Shown here: positions 35,531-46,446 of the stretch, one piece after another
How the letters are laid out: each line of letters opens with the position of its first letter
How positions within the stretch are numbered: position 1 is the stretch's first letter
NCBI RefSeq assembly: GCF_025024155.1
Contig: NW_026251740.1
Location: forward strand, 124,001 to 188,000
Length of the DNA stretch: 64,000 bases
Direction: 5' to 3'
From: Gamsiella multidivaricata
Lineage: Eukaryota; Mortierellomycota; Mortierellomycetes; Mortierellales; Mortierellaceae
Made by a program: the position numbers and the translations under genes
The notes under the pieces: generated by a model
The model's input: only the letters and a program-made list of their open reading frames with translations
Databases searched by the model: none
Told to the model about the DNA's origin: nothing

Positions 35531-36890
35531 TGCAGGGGCGGTGTTTGTTCATAAAATTTAATAGTAGCCAAACCAATTTAACTAAGCTTGGCTAGGATTG
35601 GTCTGAAGGGCGCCTCCACCTCCGACGAACCAAATTTTCACTTGGAAAGTCTCACTTTCATCATTTACGAAGGGGGACGAAGCTGCCTCATTCACTTGCA
35701 GCTCCCGGGGGTTTATTTTTTATCCGCTTCAGCCATTACCCTTGGTTAGTGGGGCCCACCTCAAATCATCCTACTTAGTTTAGTGAGTATGGTGATCAGT
35801 ACTCGTCGGAGGTATTGTCTCGAGCTACTTGTTCATCTGCTCCCTGATTTATCCGACTCGGCTGCCTCGGACTTACTCATAAGATCCGCCCCTGCTCTCC
35901 TTTGTCTTCAAGGCAGTCGCCTTTATTGTTCTCTCTTCTTGTAATCAAGATCCTGATCTGGATTTGTACCTAGCCACCCGCTGTCATGAAAAAAAAGAAC
36001 CTGGTTCGCCATTTCGATGAGCTCAGGAGCGTGCGATATTCCCCCAAAGGTAAAAAACAGTTACGATCATGCCACTTAGCATATATCCTTGAGAATTTAA
36101 AATAAATGTAGTGGCCATGTACAGTTTCATGTCATATAAGACAATGAGCGACGTCCCTTTGAGCAGGCCCACTGGCACAAAACGATGTAAATGGTATAGA
36201 AAATGAAATATATGTACCTGATGTATTCATAGCAACAATAAATCTAACAACGGGAGCATTTACTCCACAGTACAGAGATACAAGCTGCTGTGTTCCTGTA
36301 CTGTTTCTGTACCTCACTTGCGGGCCATGTACCTCACATTCAAACTCAATTGTTGATGTTTCAGCGTGTTCTTGACGCGTGCATTGATTTGGGCGCAGTA
36401 GTATCGCTCACGTATCTTTTTTTTTTTTCGTGATTAAGCTTCATTGTCGTTTTCTGAGTCTAACATTGGATGGGCCAACGTTTCTTAGCTCACTTCTATC
36501 GATGCATCCAATGCCTACTACTCTTAATCAATGCAAGACCTACCTTGCGCTGCGGAAGGTACGCTTTCGGCTATACACTTTATGCACTAGGTATACAAAT
36601 ACAAATGTATGGACTGCAAGCAAAACAAGCAATAAAAAGACATTTTGTGATGCAAGATACGAAGGTGACTCCAGCGTCAGTGTGCTTCGGGCACTCAAGC
36701 TTGCCAAGTCTGTCGTCTTCAATCGAACAGTAGCAAAATTCATCAGACTAGATATTGGCTACAGTGGAGTAGTTGGGCTGGCACAGCCAAGGCAAGTGTC
36801 GTTGTTGGGTAGAGAAGTACGTTTTTCCGCGCGACTGATCTAGATATCTTGATCCATGGGCTAATTTGATTCTGTTCTACTCCTCTCTAG
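35531..36890. other. gene-less stretch before the recombinase relic
   Basis: AT-rich sequence without a supported gene. Plus-strand open frames from about 36430 to 36840 may be earlier exons of the recombinase-like sequence, but I could not confirm a family match in them. Confidence 0.35.
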
Positions 36891-37814
36891 GTTGAGAAGA
36901 AACTTATTCCTGATCTCTCGAACCCAGACGGGTGGCGCGACATCAAAGCCCTCATTGCTAAGTGGTGCCCCGGAGGAACGTCAAGTACGCCGGACACAGG
37001 CTTTTTAGGGCAAGGCACAAAATGATTCTACCGTATCTGTTATGCGTAGCTGTGAGGTTTACTCCACCAAAGTGACACATTCCGGGCGTCATGCAGGGGC
37101 ATCGAATATCACTTGGGGTTAAGTCTGGACAATATACGTTACCTGGGCCGATGGGATATAGGCCAGACGGAGGTCCTATACGTTCCCAAGGATCCGGTCA
37201 TTGGTGCCTTTTATATGGCACACTTCAACAAGCATGATGAGCCCTATTTGATCGAGCACGATCTCGTCACCCCACCACTGGAGTTGCAGCGCCTGATCTC
37301 TTCTTGGATCGAGCATAGCTTCGAGAAGGACATGCCTAGCAAGACGGCATACTGGATTATCGAGTGTGACCAAGAGGTGGCCGGTGTAGATCCAAATGTT
37401 GCAACGGACGGCGACATATACTTGGATCGCATTGGGGAGACAACATCAACAAATAAGCCCACCACCAAGCTTGTCAGCAGTGCCTCAGTCGACCGGGTTG
37501 GTTTCCTTTAGCTGCTACTTTGATTGCGACGTGTGATTCTTCAGGGTGCGGTACTCTATACGAAACCCAACAGCCAGAGACTAATGTTGACCAACGACCT
37601 CATCACTTCATTACCGCATACCTTTCAAAACAAGCTGTCTCTGGAATTTAAGAAACGGCCCCTAAGCGTAATTGAAGCGCCTCGACAGCACTCAACCGCC
37701 ATCGATTCTAATATGCAAGTCAACAGTCAGACCATTGTTGACGCGATCAACACTCTAGCCCAACAAGTGCAACACCAGAATGGGAATGGGAGCGGGAACG
37801 GGAACTGGAGGTAG
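36891..37814 (+). pseudogene. Crypton/Ndc10-like tyrosine recombinase sequence, frameshifted
   Basis: Spliced-looking segments read VEKKLIPDLSNPDGWRDIK (from 36891), then after a TAG acceptor (from 37050) KVTHSGRHAG, then DNIRYLGRWDIGQTEVLYV, then PPLELQRLISSWIEH. After a further intron (about 37499-37555) coding continues to a TAG at 37812. Spacing and motifs fit the Crypton / CBF3-Ndc10 tyrosine recombinase fold: H-x-x-R in HSGR, W in GRW, and the Tyr of LYV as candidate nucleophile. The HSGR segment and the GRW segment are in different frames: a base seems to be missing near 37104, and the first frame ends at a TAA at 37119. That makes it a decayed copy, unless an unrecognised intron resolves it. 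The 5' part is not defined. Confidence 0.5.
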
Positions 37815-38960
37815 CTCAAGGGATATCTTAGGCGATTCAGGAGCACCTGACACACTTGAGTGGGACCTTGGCATGAGGTGTGTTCCAGGGGGTCCAAGAG
37901 TTCTAGGGACATTTACTCCTTTTAACAGTTTTATACGGCACAAATGTCTCTAGGTTCAATCAATCTGTCACTGTTTCTGGGTCTGCCTTTGTATCCCGTC
38001 GCATAGCAGCAGGTATGGGCCGAATCCTGGGGACCAATTCTGCAGGCAAAAGACCGTCAAATCAATTCGAGAAGCCCTTGCCCGTAGCTAAAGCAAAAAA
38101 AAAAAAAAAAAAAAGAAGACTAGGGAGCCACAATAAAACATATCATTGATACGACGTTTCTTTATTTTTATTGAGCGAAAGAAGTAGATTCAGTTCCCGT
38201 TCTGCTGGCTAGAAAAGTTGCTGTTCTCTATACTCTCCTCCGTAATCTCGGTCCGGTCATAGTATGTCTTGCTCCTTATTTCTATCCATGGCGTCCGCTC
38301 TCGTATAAGTATTGCAGGTAGCCCACCGATGACCACAAATGCTTTGTCCCTGAGGTATCATGCGCAATGCGACTCCAGCATGAGCAGCCTGTGGAGATCT
38401 CAAAGCAGATAAAAACATTGTTCGATCGGGCCAATTCACATGTTCTGGTTGTGGTGGCCAGCACGACGTGCCCAAGTTCTCTGGTCGCGTTCTATGTGCG
38501 CCATTCCGCGTATTATTCTTCTTTGGATGTTAAACATGGAGCTGTAGAGCAGTGCTGTTTCGGCTATCACTCTACTGCTGTTCAGTTTGCTTTGTTAGTT
38601 CTCAAGTTTATTTGGAAGGCATTCGGTGATGTACGTACAATGTCCAGGGCAATAATGCTATGTTTCACGAGGCAAGGAGCGAAGTCCAGCTCACATCACT
38701 CCCTTCCACGTTTGTTTGTTTAACTCCACTGCTAGAATCGATACAGACCAACTTTATATAGACGCTGCAAACGAGTAGTAACAGAATATTGATTCACAAC
38801 GACATTGAGCTTATAATGTTGGTTTCTTTTTTTTTTTGTTTTTGTGCTGTGATGCAACACTCTATACAATGCCAAACATCCAGCATCCGTCTATCCAAAT
38901 ATCCTGTATCCTTTTCTCCCAGTGTTGACTCTTCGATCTGTATTCCCGGCGCGTCCTGCT
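37815..38960. other. gene-less stretch
   Basis: Contains an A20 run (38095-38114) and AT-rich sequence, and then the 3' flank of the bL34m gene. A 118-codon plus-strand frame (38367-38723) has no domain or splice partner and is not called. Confidence 0.4.
38095..38114 (+). repeat. A20 homopolymer
   Basis: Twenty A bases about 280 bp after the end of the recombinase relic. It could be an internal homopolymer or a retro-inserted poly(A); no target-site duplication is evident. Confidence 0.85.
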
Positions 38961-39912
38961 TTAATGACTGAGGTACTTGCGACCCTTGAGAAGGCGGTTA
39001 TGGATGATCTTTCGGCCGCCTCTTGACTTCATTCTGGCCAAGAAACCGTGGCGGCGCTTACGGACCCGTTGAGAGGGTTGGAATTCACGACCATAGGAAA
39101 CGAAGCGAGCCTGACTTGACCTAGCGTTCAGACGATTGCATGGATGAAGCGATCAGTTTGTGGTCAAAGTCAGGCGTCGAGGACGGGGGAAAAGTGATTT
39201 GCTGGCGAGAATAATGTATGATTATAGTCCTAAAGCTGCAGTTATGAGGCGAGCACATCCTGCATATTTCGTTTGCTGACGATTAATCCGCGATGGTCGC
39301 ATACAAAAGTATTTTTCCTGGACGCACCCCGAATTAGCGCCATTTACTTGTATCTGCTGTCCTGTTGAACCCCGCAATAGCAATGTCCTTCTTCTAAGCT
39401 AAGGGTCGGATCTTTGATGAATGGTTCTGGTCGAGCGAACGTTCGCTGTCCTCCGTAAACAGTGTTTGATCCTGGGAAGAGACCAACGATGTATACCGTG
39501 TTGTTGATGCACTATCTCTCAGCCAATGTAGACGTCCATGCCGTGATCTGTACTGCTTTTTCTAACGCCAACAATGACACAGGTAGTATCCTAAATGATG
39601 GTTGTTGCGTCGCGACCGCCTGGGATAAGAAAAATGTATTACCCAAAAACAGAAGGAAGACGGAATCCTGTCAGTGATGAAAAGATAGAGCTGGTTGTTG
39701 AGGTGATACCGACGGCTGGCGATGGTGCTGCCGAGATGGCTGTGAACTGCGTCCTATAGTCATATCGAGTTCGAGGTGAGTTAGAGCCAGGGAGTCTTGA
39801 TCAGACAGGGCAACTTGGTGAGGTTGATCTAGTGAATCCGTTTGCTCAATGTTCCTGGTTACCTGGCGACAGGAGCTAGCTTTGTGCGGAGCGATGTGAA
39901 TGCGGCGAACAT
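38961..39912 (-). CDS. mitochondrial large-subunit ribosomal protein bL34m
   Basis: Component of the mitochondrial 54S/39S ribosomal subunit, equivalent to bacterial RpmH. Exons, 5' to 3': 39863-39912, 39643-39753, 38961-39120. Joined, they give 107 codons including the stop, so 106 aa, close to the roughly 105 aa usual for fungal L34m. The N terminus ([17 protein letters not shown], then a Ser/Thr/Ala-rich stretch) is a good mitochondrial presequence. The C-terminal half is the L34 signature: [20 protein letters not shown], then [18 protein letters not shown]. All three junctions keep phase. Intron 2 is 522 nt, about five times the local norm. The gene is divergent from the membrane-protein gene at 40393. 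Confidence 0.9.
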
Positions 39913-40392
39913 AGTATGCGGTAAATGACGTTTGAGTGCAAGCGAGGTTGAAGGCAATGAGAGGGCGGAGAGAGGGAGTGTTCGTCGGGCTAAGATGGAC
40001 GAATTGTCAACAAAGGGATATTTCGCTGTCACGGACTTTAGAATCTTGCCCCTGAGATCGAATCCGGGGTAGTTGGGTGGTATCTGGCGTCCGTGCTTCA
40101 CATTGATCGGTCGCTTGCATCCAATTTCTATCTGTCCTTCCACATCTTTCCTCAAACAGACCGCGTTGTTCTCTCATCGATCGTAGAAGTTACGTTTCTT
40201 TCCTTTGCGCCCAGAGTGTTGGGTCAGCTGCGCTCGTTTCTTGTGCAACTTTGATATTCGAGCCACAACTGCAGACCCCGAGATCCAGTGGAGTATACGG
40301 TTCGGACAAAATTCTTTAATAAAGAGACAAAGCAGAGCATTCGAAATACTCCTGTACCCCTTCTTCTCCTCGTGTCCGACTCATCGAACAAA
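39913..40392. promoter_or_regulatory. probable shared divergent promoter
   Basis: 480 bp between the start codons of bL34m (minus) and the small membrane protein (plus). No TATA-like box or known element stands out. The role is inferred from gene orientation only. Confidence 0.4.
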
Positions 40393-40953
40393 ATGCCTGC
40401 TCAAGTTCTCATCTCGAAGCTCGGTCTCTCCCTATCCGCCGCCACCAGGCTCCAAACCCTGGCGCCATTCTTAACTCCATCCGTGTCCCTTAACCTTGTC
40501 CTCGGAGGATACCATCTCATGTCAGGCCTTCTGCTCGGCGTTGTCAAGTACTACCAAATTCACACCTCCAAGACTTACACCGCTCACCCATACATTTCAA
40601 CCGCCCACCGCGCTGCTTTGATGTACGGTTTCGCATCGTTCCAATTGGCCGGTGTCGCCTTGGTCTCGTCCTGGACAGAGTTCACCAACACTGCAGCCAC
40701 GATCGCCACGCAAACGTTCTTTGTCTCGGCAGTGATGACATACGCGATCCATGGGTTCCTGAGAGATACGACCAACCAGCTTAAACAGCCGCACAAACTG
40801 GGGGAAAAGAGAGCGCTGCCGCCCTGGATGGTTCAAGGGTTCATGATCTCGCTCGTCCTGGCTGAAGTCCTTGGCTGCGGCGTCCTTTGTGCTGGCATGG
40901 TCAAGACTATCGTCGATGTATTCAAGACAACAACCGTATCCATATCCATGTAA
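40393..40953 (+). CDS. small four-helix membrane protein of unknown function
   Basis: Single-exon gene of 186 aa. Four hydrophobic segments are visible (about 28-50, 73-92, 106-122, 150-175), with a polar, conserved-looking loop containing HGFLRDTTNQLKQPHKLGEK between helices 3 and 4. I recall similar HG-x-LRD-loop proteins in other eukaryotes, but no function is established. There is no signal peptide apart from the first helix. The start chosen (MPAQVLISKLG) follows an AACAAA context; an in-frame ATG 35 codons upstream would add a polar leader and is less likely. The 480-bp gap to bL34m would be a shared divergent promoter. Confidence 0.75.
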   Translation: MPAQVLISKLGLSLSAATRLQTLAPFLTPSVSLNLVLGGYHLMSGLLLGVVKYYQIHTSKTYTAHPYISTAHRAALMYGFASFQLAGVALVSSWTEFTNTAATIATQTFFVSAVMTYAIHGFLRDTTNQLKQPHKLGEKRALPPWMVQGFMISLVLAEVLGCGVLCAGMVKTIVDVFKTTTVSISM

Positions 40954-41107
40954 ATCTAGTTTTCTTGGGCATCTTCAATGACTGAAATACAAACAAAAAG
41001 GTGTATCATTTATTGCCTAAACGTGTACATTGTAGTAATGAGGGAAAAGGGAGTGTGTTCTGTGCTGAGGGCGGAGACAGTGTGCGGAAGAGACCGACGC
41101 AGTTTGC

Positions 41108-42507
41108 TTAGCAGCATCCCCCGCTGGACTGCGCTGGCAGCTGCTGTCCTGATCCGACCTTGATGTTCTTGCTGGCTCCAGTGGGGGTGACAGTCGTAGC
41201 ACCCATGCGATCCTTGATCTGCTTGGCCATCGTCATGAAAGCCTGCTCAACATTGGTGGCGCTCTTGGCCGAAGTCTCCAAGAACGGAATGGCAAGTTGG
41301 TCAGCAAATTCCTACAATTATACAGTCGGTTAGATACGCAGGTACGCAGCAACAAGTCAGCAGTTCAAAAACAATGTGTTTGCGGTTCATTTTCATTCTA
41401 CAGCGCAAAAGGAGCCGCAGTTAAATGTCTTTGCACATTACCTTGGCAGCAGTGTACTCAACAACCTTCTTGTCAGTCAAGTCGCTCTTGTTTCCGACCA
41501 ACAGCTTGTTGACACCCTCGGAAGCATAGCGGTCAATTTCAGAGAGCCACTGCTTCACGTTTGCGAAGGTATCCTGATCCGTGACATCATAGACGACAAT
41601 GATGCCGTGCGCTCCACGATAATAGGACGAGGTAATGGTGCGGAAACGCTCCTGACCAGCGCTATGTTACACACGAATAATAAAACAGGAAGAAAAAATA
41701 GGGTCAGGCCTGGGCGCAATATCGCAGTGAAAGGATGAGTAGTGAGTGCTGCATGGAGGATGTCCTTACGTGTCCCACTAAGAGATGTTCATTCAAGCAA
41801 TTGAAGAAGGAGAGCGCTGTGGTTAGTAAGGTCATTTATTAACAGTAGTAGCAGAGCCAAGCAAAAGAAATGTGCAGAATAACTACTTACGATTTGCAGC
41901 TTGACGGTCTTACCCTCGAGCTCAATGGTGCGGATTTTCTATTGTGCGAAGAGAACGGTCGAAAGTGTCAAAAGGGCATATATTCGTGGCCTTCTGTCCC
42001 AACATCGATAGAGCAAAGTAGAGTGTTCATGGATGCTGTCCGTCCAACATTGTCCTTTGCGGTTGATGGCGTCCTTGTTCTCGTCAAACTCCTGCGTATT
42101 CTTGCTGCTTTTCTTCTGCTTTCCTGATAAAAAGCTGGCTTGTTGCTTTTCAGTTGAAGAAAAGGAGGCACTTACAAAGTCCACACCGATGGTCGAGATG
42201 TAGCTCTCGGTGTAGGTATCGTCCGCAAAACGAAGGAGCAAACAACTCTTGCCGACACCGCTGTCACCAATCAACAACAGCTTGAAAAGATAATCGCTAT
42301 GATGGCAATATAGGAAATAGAAGCCGGTTAATCTTTAATCTCGTATTGAGTGTGGTTCTGGTGCTCAAAGAATATCGAGACCCTTGGATTGGGCTCGAGT
42401 GAGACAGCCAAGCTCAGGAAAAGAGGCTACTGAGTATTTGAATGAGCACAGTGTAGTGTAAGCATAGATATCAGGAAGTGCAGTCAATCTTACTATTCAG
42501 GGTTCAT
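41108..42507 (-). CDS. YPT1: Rab1/Ypt1 GTPase
   Basis: Small GTPase of ER-to-Golgi transport and autophagy. Six exons, 5' to 3': 42494-42507, 42176-42296, 41891-41938, 41770-41777, 41442-41661, 41108-41311; 204 aa, the family length. All G motifs are present: GDSGVGKS (G1), STIGVDF effector loop (G2), WDTAGQE (G3), NKSD (G4), ETSAK (G5). The Rab1 effector region [12 protein letters not shown] is clear, and the C terminus ends in GGCC for double geranylgeranylation. Exon 4 is only 8 nt (TGGGACAC) and encodes W-D and part of T of the G3 motif; without it the protein would lose frame. Exon 1 is 14 nt of coding sequence. Strong conservation makes every junction secure. Confidence 0.96.
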
Positions 42508-42977
42508 GGTGGGAAAAGAGTATTAGATGATCTAAGTCTTGTGTAGGGATAGAAGAGTTTGGTTGATTTCAAAAGAAGAGAGAGGATGGATGTTGTTGAT
42601 GAAGGTTCAGAATGAGCGAATAAAAAGAAAGAAAAAGCACAGGGGACCAAGTGCACAAGGGCATGTCCTTTTCAGCTGCAAAATGTGAATCAGCCCAAGC
42701 ACCAACAATACAGGTCACTGCGTCATCGTCTACGGCACTCTTAGTGCAGGCGCGTCGAATGTTTATCCTGCCATGCCTCCTTTCCCTTCAAGCAGACAGA
42801 CATAGACTATTGCGCATTCTTTATTGCATTTTCGAAGGCGTTGCTGGAGTTGGTCGGTCCATTGCTTTATTTGTGAGCGTATTCGTTTAAGCGACTGCAG
42901 GAACGCGAAGACATGCGACAATCCACTGTTCTTGAGCTCAATCGACGCGCCTTGGAACAATACTCAAGTCGTATTGC
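42508..42977. other. YPT1 promoter and intergenic
   Basis: Purine-rich 5' leader of YPT1 followed by unremarkable sequence. No gene is seen. Confidence 0.4.
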
Positions 42978-43172
42978 TTAATCCATGATGTCCCGAAGAT
43001 ACTTCTCTTCCGCAAGTGATAGCTCCCTCCAGATCTGAGATGTGTCCAAGCCCCATATTCGTCCACCCTCTCGACTAAATCCACCATTGCCACACTGGGG
43101 AGGGCCTCTTGGGACAGGAAAAGAGTCTAGTATGGCCCTGGGATTGGACGCAGGTAGCGAAACGGTGGCGAA
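42978..43172 (-). other. in-frame open extension downstream of the Gemin7 stop codon
   Basis: Directly after the TGA at 43173-43175 the same frame stays open for 64 codons to a TAA (42978-42980). It reads like protein, with GRIWGLDTSQIWREL and EEKYLRDIMD near the end. Possible explanations are a 39-nt GT-AG mini-intron (43137-43175, in phase, removing the TGA), stop-codon readthrough, or chance. I cannot decide from sequence alone. Confidence 0.5.
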
Positions 43173-43520
43173 TCACAAGGCGAGTTCGAGCGCATCGACG
43201 TCGTTGCCCCGCAAAACAACCTGGTCATACGTCCCAAGCGGGGTCTGCAGTGTGTTAATCCTGATACGGCGCTCCTCTGCATCCACAGCGATAAAGATGC
43301 CTTGGACGGGTTTACTGAGAAGGATTAAATAGTTAGTAAGGATGGTCATTCTTCAGAATAAAAGGCAAAACAAGAAGGAAACGAGATATGACAAGTACCT
43401 GTCCGGGACGAGTGCTGTACATTTGGACTTGTGTTGAGCTACAGCGAGCCAGAACAGCAGCGATCTCTTGCGAAGGGCGATGGCGATCTCCTGATCAGTC
43501 CTGGTGCTGTCGGTGTCCAT
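43173..43520 (-). CDS. Gemin7-like Sm-fold protein (SMN complex)
   Basis: Gemin7 is a divergent Sm-fold subunit of the SMN complex, which loads Sm rings on snRNAs. Exons 43399-43520 and 43173-43314 join in phase to 88 codons (87 aa). The fold is recognised from an N-terminal helix (ALRKRSLLFWLAVAQ), the strand pair KPVQGIFIAVDAEERR, and the diagnostic INTLQTPLGTYDQVVLRG, which aligns with the LQTP(I/L)G...LLR segment of animal Gemin7. An LSM protein is the alternative, but the LQTPLG motif favours Gemin7. The frame continues open beyond the TGA, so the real protein could be about 140 aa. The start lies 265 bp from the divergent ATG20-like gene. Confidence 0.78.
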
Positions 43521-43785
43521 GGCAGTTGTGTTGATGGCGATCTAGTTTTCTTTCGTCAGTTGGGGGCCCGAACTTGAACTCGCCTAGCCCTGCAGCTGGA
43601 CCTGAACCTCAGTTTGAGCTTCAATGCAGACTGCTTTCGTGGAGCGTGGCCCAACAGACCAACTGACCTCACTTTGCTGCCTTGTTCCCCCTCCTCGCGT
43701 ACAAACACATCCATCTCCTGCCCATTCAACTCCTCTCATCAACCAAACAAAAGTTCTTTTGTATCCTCCTCCCTTACATCTCAGC

Positions 43786-46293
43786 ATGTCCTTCTCTGAT
43801 ACTGACGAAGGGATTCTCCCGCAGGACAGTCTGCGCAACGAGACCCCTCCTCCAGTCGAGACCGAGCCCGAACCCGAGCCCTATACGGCATTCACCACCA
43901 TCGTCCGTCCGGCCCCAGGCGCGAAGTGCTGCAACACCAGCACACTCCTGCACCAGCCTCACACCTCTCTCTTTGTCACATCCGCTACTAAAGTCGCCGA
44001 TGGCCTCACCGCCAGCTCCTTTGTCGCCTACACCATCAAGATTGGGGTATATACATACACGCTACTCATGCCGATATGCGTTAAGCTGCTCTCCGCACCT
44101 CTTGATTCACTAACTCTTATCCTTCTGCCTGCCCTTCTTCGCTGACAGGATAGCGAGGTCAAGAGACGTTACTCCGAATTTGAATCGCTGCGAAAGGTGC
44201 TCTGTAGAATCTATCCCACGTTGATTGTGCCGCCCATCCCAGAGAAGCATACCATTTGTAAGTGGTCTGGATGCTAGGGTTGTCCATCTGGTCTCTATTT
44301 TATAAAAACAGTATTCCTTGGAAGAAGCGCCCGGCTAAAGCACCGTACCGCCTTTTCATTATACCTATCATAGCAAATTACGCCAACTTACAGAACAAGA
44401 GCAAGGAGGATGCGCTGATGGTGGAGAAACGAAAGCGCATGCTGCAGAAGTTCCTGAACAGACTGGCCAAACATGAGATCCTGTCGTACGAACATGTTTT
44501 TCACAAGTTCTTAGAGGCCGAGGTGTCTTGGGTAAGTATCGTGCTGCATTCCCGTGTCCCTCCTATGCTACGGCTACAGGAAATAAATGGCTAACGTGAA
44601 TTCAATTGATATTTTGTTCAATGCGATAGTCTGAGGCAATGCACTCTGCTCCAGTATCAACACTTCCAAAAAACCCGCTCAATGCAACCTTGACAGCCAG
44701 CTCGTCTACACTTTCGCTTTCGCGTTCGGCATCTATGCCTCCATCTCCTTCAGCACCCTCGGTGACTTCACCAGGACCAAACAGCCCTAGCCAGGCCATG
44801 GCACCACCGCCTCTGAGACAGCCAGACCCCCGATTTATCGATAGCGAGGTCTTCACCCAAAAGTTTTCCAACCAGCTCTCTGGAAGTATGGACCGCAGTC
44901 AGAAGAAGGTCCTCCGTAAGCTGAAAGGTATGGTCCATTTCATGGCAATGCACTACTTGACTGACCTAGAGGTTTAGTTTGCCATCAATTTTTTTTTTTT
45001 TGTTAACTAACATCTAATCTTACCTACGCTTCTTAGAACTTGCTGATGACAACTCTGAACTGGGCGCGACTCTAAATGGATTCAGCTTAAACGAGTCTGA
45101 GCACTCGCCGCTTGGGGTAGCCATCGAAAGAGTTGGCGAGGCTGCCGACTCTAGTTTCTTTGCCACGACTGATCTGGTGAGGATACTTTGCGTCCTCACG
45201 AGCTATTGCTGAAACAATGGGAAACGCAAACAATGACTAATCTCTCATCTCTCCCTCTACTGTCATGGTTAGATGCAAGCGTTGGAAATTAAAGTCAATG
45301 AACCCCTGCAAGAGTACATTCAATACGCCAACATCATCAAGACTATTCTCAAATTCAGGCACCAAAAGCACATTCAATCTGAAAGCACAGCCGATCAACT
45401 TGAAGCCAAGAGGAGCTCGCTGGAAAATCTCGAGAGAATGGAGACAGAGGCCAAGAGAATCGAGGACGCATTAAAACGTGAACGCTCTCTCACTTCGGGA
45501 AGCACCTCGGCCGCCGAAACTCCAGGTCGTAACGACGTATCGCATCAGCACAATCCTTCAGCTGACACTCACTCTGTCTCGGAGGAGGTCACATTCACCA
45601 ACGAGCCCGAGTCGATCAGCACGGAGCCTCCAGAGAATGCAGAGTCTCATAACCCATACGCTCGCACGTCTTCTGTGAGCTCGAATGGCAATCAGGATCC
45701 AACCAATCCCTATGCACAGCTTCCTCCCGCTAATCCATACACTCATACCCACACCCCTCCCTCAAGCAACCCGAAGCGCAGAAGCACTCGCCTCAATGTG
45801 TTTAGTGCTCTCAGTCATACGATCCACGGCATCATTGATGTGGATCCTGAAGCCACTAGACGCAACAATATTGGAAAGACGCGTGACGCTATTGCTCAGG
45901 TAAGGCATTCAATCGGATCTCCATGAGTGCACTGGATTGTGTCTTCTCTCACAACTAATGCGTCCTGACTGTCTATTAATTTTGTCCGCAGCTGGAAGAG
46001 CAGCTGGAGACCACGAACGCAGATCTGGACAAAATCTCACGGGCAGTGCAGGGAGATTTGGATCGTTTCCAGCGTCAAAAGATCAAGGATATGAAAGAGA
46101 TTCTGCTGGAGTATGCTAAAGCACATCAGAAGTGGTGCCAAAAGGTAACTTCATGACCCTCGGTTGCTCCGTGACCATCACTCCATACTGCTGTTATCCT
46201 GGACGTTAACACTTTTCAACTCGTTTATGGCGACTCTAGAACTTGGGATCATGGCAGGAGGCCAATGCAGTCGTCGAACAGATACCAGTTTAA
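43786..46293 (+). CDS. Atg20/Snx41-42-type sorting nexin
   Basis: PX-BAR sorting nexin of endosomal recycling and selective autophagy. Eight exons: 43786-44046, 44149-44257, 44374-44531, 44630-44927, 45037-45176, 45273-45899, 45992-46144, 46240-46293. They sum to exactly 600 codons (599 aa). The PX domain spans about 35-165, with the phosphoinositide signature [11 protein letters not shown] (PI3P-binding Arg), then PPIPEKH and [16 protein letters not shown]. The sequence [13 protein letters not shown] closes the PX core. A Ser/Pro insert follows, then BAR-type helices (about 270-400 and 510-600, ending [18 protein letters not shown]) broken by a long Ser/Thr/Asn-Pro-Tyr-rich insert, as is characteristic of Atg20/Snx41. 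It is not Snx4, which lacks the insert. Confidence 0.88.
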
Positions 46294-46446
46294 AGCGAGT
46301 GTCGCATGTATAGCAACAAGGGTTTCCGAAGGAGTTTTGAGTGTTGATCCCGGTTTTGATAGCAGATGCAGCAATAATAAAGTCGTCGATATTGACAAAT
46401 TCAACTTGAACGCATTTTTTTTTTCAAATTATTTTACTGTTCTCGC

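Noticed and set aside
43137..43175. Making the 39-nt GT-AG segment the definitive Gemin7 intron
   Set aside because: It is far shorter than the 80-130 nt introns elsewhere in the window and has no clear branch site, so it is kept as a hypothesis only.
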